A DNA stretch of 12,140 bases from an uncultured Azospirillum sp. (lineage in GTDB: Bacteria; Pseudomonadota; Alphaproteobacteria; RF32; CAG-239): positions 1-12,140 of the forward strand of contig CABUAP010000024.1 of the NCBI GenBank assembly GCA_902489675.1, in the 5' to 3' direction. Every line of letters starts with the position of its first letter. Position 1 is the first letter of the stretch. The translations under genes were made by a program, and so were the position numbers. The notes below the pieces were generated by a model, which searched no databases, was not told the origin of the DNA, and saw only the letters and a list, made by a program, of their open reading frames with translations. Positions 7,128-12,140 of the stretch are shown one piece after another.

Positions 7128-8585
7128 TTATGCCGTCGGGCAGCTTTGTTCAACCGGCAGATAAATGGTAAATGCGGTGCCTTTTGCGCTGTCCGACTCC
7201 ACTCTTAAATTGCCGCGGTGCCGGATCAGAATATGCTTGGCAATTGCCAGTCCGAGGCCGGAACCTTTGATGCTTTTATTTTTGTGAGTCTGCATCCGAT
7301 AAAAGCGCTCCGTCAGCCGGCTGACATATTCGGCGGAGATTTTTTCGCCGAAATTATGAACTTCGATTGCCACTGCCCGGCCGGCAGCCACTTCATAGCT
7401 TTTGGACGGCGGAACGGCTTCGACCAAGCGGGCAGAAATTGTGATAACGCTGTTTTCTTCGCCGTATTTGACCGCGTTATCGCACAGATTTTGCAGCAAT
7501 TGGCGGATTTGTCCATAATCGGCGGTAATTTCCGGCAACTCGGGAGCGATCTTTAGTTCAAATGTCATGTTTCTTGCTTGCGCTTTAAGCATCAGCGCGT
7601 TGCTGACGTCTTCCGCAATCGGAGCAATGCTGATTTTTTCTTCCGGCGCCTGATCCTGCGTCATTTCAATTTTTGAAAGAGAGAGCAGGTTTTCGATCAG
7701 AAGCGACATATAATTGGCTTGTTCACTCATGATTTTCAAAAACATATCGCGGGCAGCGGCATCATCTTTGGCAGTGGTTTGCAGCGTTTCGATAAAACCC
7801 GAGATAACCGACAGCGGGGTTCGCAACTCGTGACTGGCGTTGGCAACAAAGTCGGACTGCATTTTTTCGATTTTGGTCGCTTTGGCAAAATCGTAAAGGG
7901 AAATAACCGCCACCGCCCGTCCTTTCGAGATCCACGGCAGCTGTTTGATATGAGCGTAGAGCTTCTGCATATCCTCACTTTTTTCGTTTTTGCCGTGGTT
8001 GACATAGAAAATCAGGTTTTCTGATTCGCTTTCTTTGTTTAAGACCCGGGCGACGGCATTGATAAAGTTGTTGGAAGAAAAAATTTCTTCCACTTTGCGA
8101 TCGGTGATATTGCTGCCGAGCAGGTTGCGGGCGGAAATATTGGCGCCGAGAATATTACCCATGCGGTCAATCATCAGGATCGGGTCGGGCAGAGTGTCGA
8201 GCACTGCGGTATCGGAGATTGTCTGTGCTTCGAGTTTTTCCGCTTTTTCGGTCCAAAAACGGTGCATTTCGTTAACGGCGTCAACAATCTCGCGGGTATC
8301 GGTTTCGGTCAGGTCAAATGTTTCGCCGGTATAATTTTCCTCCTTGGCCAGATGAAAGATATATTTGCGGATTTGCTGCAGCTCAAAAGTGATCGGAAAC
8401 AACCAGACGATATTAAACAAAATAATTGAGGCATAGGCCATGACGGCAATGCCGGCCGGCAGCAGTTTCAAGGCGACCAGCATAATAAATACCAACGCCG
8501 AAGGCATTGACAATGCCAAGATACGATTGGCAAAGTTGGTGTCTTTTTCTATCTTGAACAGTTTGCTCCGGCCCTTGTGAAACAT
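7128..8585 (-). CDS. membrane PAS-domain sensor histidine kinase, PhoR-like
   Basis: This is a sensor kinase of a two-component system, 485 residues. Two membrane segments (about 21-42 and 45-66) have almost no periplasmic loop, so it probably senses through the membrane or a partner protein. A linker, a PAS domain (about 122-235, LPDPILMIDRMGNILGAN), a HisKA domain with H252 in SHELRTPLS, and a HATPase domain follow. The N box has N366 and N370, the F box is ERFYRM (426-431), and G2 is GSGLGL (441-446). The HELRT motif keeps E253 and T256, so phosphatase activity is plausible. The G1 box is unusual: VHNFGEKI (409-416) in place of the VxDxGxGI pattern, giving N411 for the adenine-contacting aspartate and K415 for a glycine. 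Architecture and the LTERFYR segment resemble alphaproteobacterial PhoR, the phosphate sensor, but no phoB, pst or phoU gene is present, so the signal is unproven. The ATG has GAGGG (8594-8598, minus strand) upstream. Confidence 0.9.
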   Translation of the reverse strand: MFHKGRSKLFKIEKDTNFANRILALSMPSALVFIMLVALKLLPAGIAVMAYASIILFNIVWLFPITFELQQIRKYIFHLAKEENYTGETFDLTETDTREIVDAVNEMHRFWTEKAEKLEAQTISDTAVLDTLPDPILMIDRMGNILGANISARNLLGSNITDRKVEEIFSSNNFINAVARVLNKESESENLIFYVNHGKNEKSEDMQKLYAHIKQLPWISKGRAVAVISLYDFAKATKIEKMQSDFVANASHELRTPLSVISGFIETLQTTAKDDAAARDMFLKIMSEQANYMSLLIENLLSLSKIEMTQDQAPEEKISIAPIAEDVSNALMLKAQARNMTFELKIAPELPEITADYGQIRQLLQNLCDNAVKYGEENSVITISARLVEAVPPSKSYEVAAGRAVAIEVHNFGEKISAEYVSRLTERFYRMQTHKNKSIKGSGLGLAIAKHILIRHRGNLRVESDSAKGTAFTIYLPVEQSCPTA

Positions 8586-8617
8586 GGTGATAACCCTCGA
8601 ATTGTGTTAAAAAAAGA

Positions 8618-8645
8618 TAGACTACTGATGATAGTAATATATAAT
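8618..8645 (+). promoter_or_regulatory. candidate mutS promoter
   Basis: TAGACT (8618-8623, four of six matches to TTGACA) is separated by 16 bp from a perfect TATAAT (8640-8645). Transcription would begin near 8652, about 40 nt before the mutS ATG. It lies in the roughly 100-bp divergent gap between the histidine kinase and mutS. I found no equally good promoter for the kinase on the other strand. Confidence 0.5.
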
Positions 8646-8680
8646 ACAATACGTTTAAATTTATTAAAGATCGGATTGTG

Positions 8681-8684
8681 AAGG
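8681..8684 (+). promoter_or_regulatory. mutS ribosome binding site
   Basis: AAGG at 8681-8684 lies 7 nt before the ATG at 8692 but only 1 nt before an in-frame TTG at 8686. The spacing favours the ATG as the start of mutS. Confidence 0.6.
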
Positions 8685-8691
8685 CTTGACG

Positions 8692-11370
8692 ATGACTGAT
8701 GCAAAAACGCCCGCGCTGACGCCGATGATGGCTCAGTATCTCGAAACCAAAAAGGCTTATCCCGACTATCTGTTGTTTTACCGGATGGGCGATTTTTATG
8801 AAATGTTTTTTGATGACGCCGTTGCCGCATCCAAAGCACTAGATATTGCCCTGACCAAACGCGGCAAACTCGAAGGCGCCGATGTGCCGATGTGCGGCGT
8901 GCCATTTCATGCTTACGAAACTTATTTGTCCCGGCTGATTAAACACGGCTTTAAGGTGGCGATCTGCGAACAGATGGAAGACCCTAAAGAAGCCAAAAAA
9001 CGGGGAGCCAAATCAGTTGTCAGGCGCGATGTTATTCGGCTGGTGACGGCCGGTACCCTGACCGAAGACAATCTGCTCGATTCGCGCCGCAACAATTTTC
9101 TGCTCAGTTTGGCCAAAACCGGCGATATGCTTGGCGTTTCGTGGTTGGATCTTTCTACCGGCGATTTTTTTCTGGAAGAAATTGCGCTGAAAAACAAGCC
9201 GGAAGCGGTTGTCGTCAGCAGTCTGTTATCTCGCTTAAATCCGGTCGAAATTCTTGTTTCCGACCGCTATCTGCAGTCGCCGAAACTGTTTGAGCTGTTT
9301 AACGAATATCGCAAAAAGCTTTCGGTGCTGCCCGATGCGCGTTTCAATTTTGAGAATGCCCGCCGCAATCTGCTCAATCTGTTCAAGGTTGACACGCTTG
9401 ATGCCTACGGCAGTTTTTCCCGGGCGGAAATCACTGCCGCCGGGGTGTTGATGGATTATGTCGAAACGACCCAAAAAGGGCAGATGCCCCGGGTAGAAAA
9501 GCCGGTAAAAATTTATGAGCAGCTGGTGATGGAAATTGACGGCGCCACTCGTCGCGGGCTGGAACTGCTGGAATCTTCCGCCGGTGATAAAAAAGGCTCG
9601 CTGCTTTCGGTGTTGGATCGTACCGTAACCGGTGCCGGTGCGCGGATGCTGGCCGGCCGTATTGCCAGCCCGTTGGTGGATACCAAAGAAATTGACGAAC
9701 GTTTAAATGTGGTGGCATTTTTTATCAGTGAGGAATTTATCCGTCAGGACGTGCGCAGCCAGCTGAAAACCTGTCCCGATACCGAACGTGCCTTGTCCAG
9801 ATTAAGCCTTGAACGCGGCGGTCCCCGCGATCTGGCGGCCATCAAGGCCACTTTGGCGGTGGTGCCGAAGTTGAGGAATATTTTATCCGGCCGCTCTTCG
9901 CAAAATATGGTTTCCGAATTGCCGGAGGCCGTTGCCCGTATTGCCGGTCGGATGGGGCATCACGAAAATTTGGTGGATGAGCTGGACCGCGCGTTGAATG
10001 ACGATCTGCCGCTTTTGGCTCGGGACGGCGGTTTTATCCGCGAAGGCTACTACCCGCCGCTGGATGAAATCCGCCGGGTCAAAAACAACAGTCAGCAGAT
10101 TATTTTGCAGTTGCAGGAAAAATATGCGGCCGCGGTTAATATCCCCAATCTCAAAATCAAATATAACAATTTGATCGGATATTTTGTCGAAGTGCCGGTC
10201 AAATATGCGACCCAAATGTTGGAAAATAAGGATTTTATTCACCGTCAATCGGTTTTAAATGCGATTCGGTTTACTACGGTTGAATTAACGGAACTTGAAA
10301 ACGAAATCCGCGGTGCCGGTGAAAAGCTGCTGGCTACCGAATTGGAACTGTTCAATAAATTGGTGACGGAAATTAAAATTGCGGCCGATGATATTTCACG
10401 CACTGCCAAAGCGTTGGCGGAGCTGGATATCGGCGCGGCATTAGCAGATCTGGCTGCCGAAAAAAATTATTGCCGTCCCGAGGTTGATGATTCTGTGTGT
10501 TTTGATATTGAAGAGGGACGCCACCCTGTGGTGGAGGCTTCTTTATCATGCGAACACAGCGGCGCATTTGTCGGCAACGACTGCAAACTTGGTGGGGATT
10601 ACAGCAATATCTGGCTGCTGACCGGGCCGAATATGGCCGGTAAATCGACCTTCCTGCGGCAAAATGCCATCATTGCCGTAATGGCGCAAATCGGTTCTTA
10701 TGTGCCGGCCAAACGCGCCCGCATCGGTGTTGTCAACAAACTGTTTTCCCGGGTGGGCGCTTCCGATGATCTGGCGCGCGGCCGCTCTACTTTTATGGTG
10801 GAAATGGTGGAAACCGCCAGTATTTTGAACCGCGCGGATAAACGTTCGCTGGTTATTTTGGATGAGATCGGCCGCGGTACCGCCACCTTTGACGGTCTGT
10901 CAATCGCTTGGGCGGTGGTCGAACATCTGCACGAAGTCAACCGCTGCCGCGCTTTATTTGCCACCCATTATCACGAACTAACTTCGCTTGTCGGCAAACT
11001 GCATAAAATGTCGCTGCACTGCATGAAAATTAAAGAGTTTAATGACGAAGTCATCTTTTTGCACGAAGTGATCGACGGCGCCGCCGACCGTTCGTACGGC
11101 ATTCATGTTGCCAAATTGGCAGGGCTGCCGCCGGTGGTCTTAAAACGTGCGGAGCAGGTTTTAAATTCGCTTGAGAATGACAAAAAAAATACTAATATTA
11201 AAGCTCTGTCCGATGACTTGCCGTTGTTTGCCAGCTTGAAAAAAGAAGAAGAACAAAAAGCGCCGTCGGCGGTAGAAAGTGCCTTGACCGAGATTAATCC
11301 CGATGATCTCACCCCGCGGGAAGCGCTGGATGAGTTGTACCGCTTAAAAGCATTGTCGGAGGAAAAATAA
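8692..11370 (+). CDS. mutS: DNA mismatch repair protein MutS
   Basis: MutS is the dimeric ATPase that binds mismatches and small loops and recruits MutL. From the ATG at 8692 it has 892 residues, normal for the family in Alphaproteobacteria. The N-terminal mismatch-reading motif is F35-Y36-E37 (GDFYEMF). The connector, lever and clamp regions follow. The ATPase domain has Walker A GPNMAGKS (645-652), the SRVGASDDLARGRSTFMVEM signature segment, Walker B LVILDEIGRGT with D724-E725, and the FATHYHEL switch. Near the C-terminus DDLPLF (841-846) could be a sliding-clamp binding motif. The last segment (INPDDLTPREALDELYRLKAL) matches the usual MutS C-terminal helical tail. An in-frame TTG at 8686 would add two residues, but the ribosome site fits the ATG better. 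The stop overlaps the next ATG by one base (TAATG). No mutL is in the window. All key residues are present, so it should be active. Confidence 0.97.
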   Translation: MTDAKTPALTPMMAQYLETKKAYPDYLLFYRMGDFYEMFFDDAVAASKALDIALTKRGKLEGADVPMCGVPFHAYETYLSRLIKHGFKVAICEQMEDPKEAKKRGAKSVVRRDVIRLVTAGTLTEDNLLDSRRNNFLLSLAKTGDMLGVSWLDLSTGDFFLEEIALKNKPEAVVVSSLLSRLNPVEILVSDRYLQSPKLFELFNEYRKKLSVLPDARFNFENARRNLLNLFKVDTLDAYGSFSRAEITAAGVLMDYVETTQKGQMPRVEKPVKIYEQLVMEIDGATRRGLELLESSAGDKKGSLLSVLDRTVTGAGARMLAGRIASPLVDTKEIDERLNVVAFFISEEFIRQDVRSQLKTCPDTERALSRLSLERGGPRDLAAIKATLAVVPKLRNILSGRSSQNMVSELPEAVARIAGRMGHHENLVDELDRALNDDLPLLARDGGFIREGYYPPLDEIRRVKNNSQQIILQLQEKYAAAVNIPNLKIKYNNLIGYFVEVPVKYATQMLENKDFIHRQSVLNAIRFTTVELTELENEIRGAGEKLLATELELFNKLVTEIKIAADDISRTAKALAELDIGAALADLAAEKNYCRPEVDDSVCFDIEEGRHPVVEASLSCEHSGAFVGNDCKLGGDYSNIWLLTGPNMAGKSTFLRQNAIIAVMAQIGSYVPAKRARIGVVNKLFSRVGASDDLARGRSTFMVEMVETASILNRADKRSLVILDEIGRGTATFDGLSIAWAVVEHLHEVNRCRALFATHYHELTSLVGKLHKMSLHCMKIKEFNDEVIFLHEVIDGAADRSYGIHVAKLAGLPPVVLKRAEQVLNSLENDKKNTNIKALSDDLPLFASLKKEEEQKAPSAVESALTEINPDDLTPREALDELYRLKALSEEK

Positions 11371-11795
11371 TGCCTTTTGCTGCCACAAATATTCGACCGC
11401 TGGCGGTTGCCGTTATTCGCAATCAAGAAAAAGTTCTGGCTACTCGCGGGGTTGACCATGTGAAAAACGAAGTCTTTTTCCGTTTGCCGGGCGGCGGGAT
11501 CGAATTTGGCGAAACCGCCGAACAAACCCTTCGTCGCGAATTTGCCGAAGAGTTCGGCGTGGATATCAAAGTCGGTCGTCGGTTGGATGTGGCAGAAAAC
11601 ATTTTTTGCTACGAAGGGAAAAACGGACATGAAATCGTTTTTGTTTTCGAGGCCGAATTGGCTGATGCAAAATCATATTCTCCGGACGGGCTGCCTTTTG
11701 TCGAAACCGGCATGGAAGGGAGGTCTGCCGAGTGGATAACGGTTGCGCCGGAAGTTCGGATTTATCCCGAAATTGTCCGGAAAATAATTTTTTAA
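11370..11795 (+). CDS. Nudix hydrolase
   Basis: Nudix enzymes cleave nucleoside diphosphates linked to another group, using a metal held by the Nudix box. This 141-residue protein has a perfect box at 42-64 (Gx5Ex7REFAEEFGV, with E57, E60 and E61 as likely metal ligands), preceded by RLPGG, in a single compact domain. The substrate cannot be read from the sequence. A MutT-like role in cleaning oxidised nucleotides is one possibility, and a housekeeping NDP-X or cap-related role is another. The ATG is formed with the last A of the mutS stop (TAATG), and GGAGG at 11358-11362 inside mutS is 7 nt upstream. Translation is therefore probably coupled to mutS. The coupling suggests, but does not prove, a link to mutation avoidance. 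Confidence 0.92.
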   Translation: MPFAATNIRPLAVAVIRNQEKVLATRGVDHVKNEVFFRLPGGGIEFGETAEQTLRREFAEEFGVDIKVGRRLDVAENIFCYEGKNGHEIVFVFEAELADAKSYSPDGLPFVETGMEGRSAEWITVAPEVRIYPEIVRKIIF

Positions 11796-11826
11796 TCATA
11801 ATGTATCAAAGAGGAGTATCAAAAAT

Positions 11827-12140
11827 ATGTTGAAATTTATTTGTTCATTGCTGGTGGTCTTGGGTTTTGGCGCAGCTTCCGCGCAGGCTGCCGATGCGGC
11901 TAAGCCTTATGCCGATGTCAAAGATCCGGAAAACACCCTGCTGCTCAAATTAAAAGACGGTGATGTGCTGATCCAGATGTTTCCGGAAGATGCGCCCAAC
12001 CATGTTGCGCGGATCAAAGAGCTGGTTCGCCAGGGTTTTTACAACGGCCTGAAGTTTCACCGGGTGATTGACGGCTTTATGGCGCAAACCGGTGATCCGC
12101 TCGGCAACGGCACCGGCGGCAGCGGCAAAAATCTGAAGGC
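11827..12140 (+). CDS. exported cyclophilin-type peptidyl-prolyl isomerase, 5' part
   Basis: The first 104 codons of a cyclophilin-family cis-trans prolyl isomerase are present; the gene runs off the window. Residues 1-21 form a Sec signal peptide: a lysine at 3, a hydrophobic core (4-17), and ASAQA with likely cleavage before A22. The mature protein should work in the periplasm on protein folding. The cyclophilin core is clear: VLIQMFPEDAP (47-57), FYNGLKFHRVIDGFMAQTGDP (71-91) with the catalytic R79 in the FHRVI motif and Q87, then GNGTGGSG. It resembles the bacterial PpiA/PpiB type. GAGGAG (11811-11816) lies 10 nt before the ATG. It follows the Nudix gene by 31 nt and may share its transcript or have its own promoter. 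C-terminal residues are not visible. Confidence 0.93.
   Translation, partial: MLKFICSLLVVLGFGAASAQAADAAKPYADVKDPENTLLLKLKDGDVLIQMFPEDAPNHVARIKELVRQGFYNGLKFHRVIDGFMAQTGDPLGNGTGGSGKNLK

Noticed and set aside
8686..8691. TTG at 8686 as the mutS start
   Set aside because: The AAGG ribosome site would be only 1 nt upstream, whereas the ATG at 8692 has a normal 7-nt spacing.
1..12140. Defence system, CRISPR array, insertion sequence, tRNA or prophage remnants
   Set aside because: Almost all bases are covered by recognisable housekeeping genes. I see no tandem repeats, no terminal inverted repeats with a transposase, and no tRNA-like cloverleaf in the short gaps.

Overview
The window looks like chromosomal DNA of an alphaproteobacterium. 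The main evidence is gene order: nuoL-nuoM-nuoN, then a stand-alone biotin ligase (birA), then an RNase J gene. This string is typical of Alphaproteobacteria. The PhoR-like histidine kinase and the MutS C-terminus also read as alphaproteobacterial. Base composition is moderate by eye. TGA is used as a normal stop. I cannot name genus or order. The divergence of the NADH dehydrogenase subunits suggests a poorly sampled, possibly host-associated or microaerobic/anaerobic lineage, which is inference.

Layout. (1) 1-127: the tail of an upstream plus-strand region, a strong hairpin terminator at 60-84, and an AT-rich short leader. (2) 128-7126: a tight plus-strand run nuoL, nuoM, nuoN, birA, rnj with gaps of 3 and 9 nt and overlaps of 17 and 4 nt, very likely one operon. 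(3) 7128-8585: a minus-strand membrane sensor histidine kinase converging on rnj, with one base between the two stop codons. (4) 8586-8691: a divergent promoter region of about 100 bp. (5) 8692-11795: mutS and a Nudix hydrolase gene joined by a TAATG junction. (6) 11827 to the window end: the 5' part of an exported cyclophilin-type peptidyl-prolyl isomerase. There is no gene-free stretch over 300 bases, and I see no tRNA, rRNA, CRISPR array or insertion sequence.

How the genes work together. NuoL, NuoM and NuoN are the three antiporter-like subunits of the membrane arm of respiratory complex I. BirA charges biotin-dependent carboxylases. RNase J processes and degrades RNA. MutS recognises mismatches, and the coupled Nudix protein may hydrolyse nucleotide derivatives. 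The cyclophilin probably assists folding in the periplasm.

The most unusual observation is in complex I. The three subunits are long, intact and in the expected order. By hand alignment, however, most of the charged and histidine residues that carry protons in NuoL, NuoM and NuoN have been replaced, with a different subset kept in each. This suggests an uncoupled, partly coupled or repurposed membrane arm. Separation of nuoLMN from whatever precedes it by a terminator, a histidine kinase with an altered ATP-binding G1 box, and an acidic tail on RNase J are secondary points of interest.
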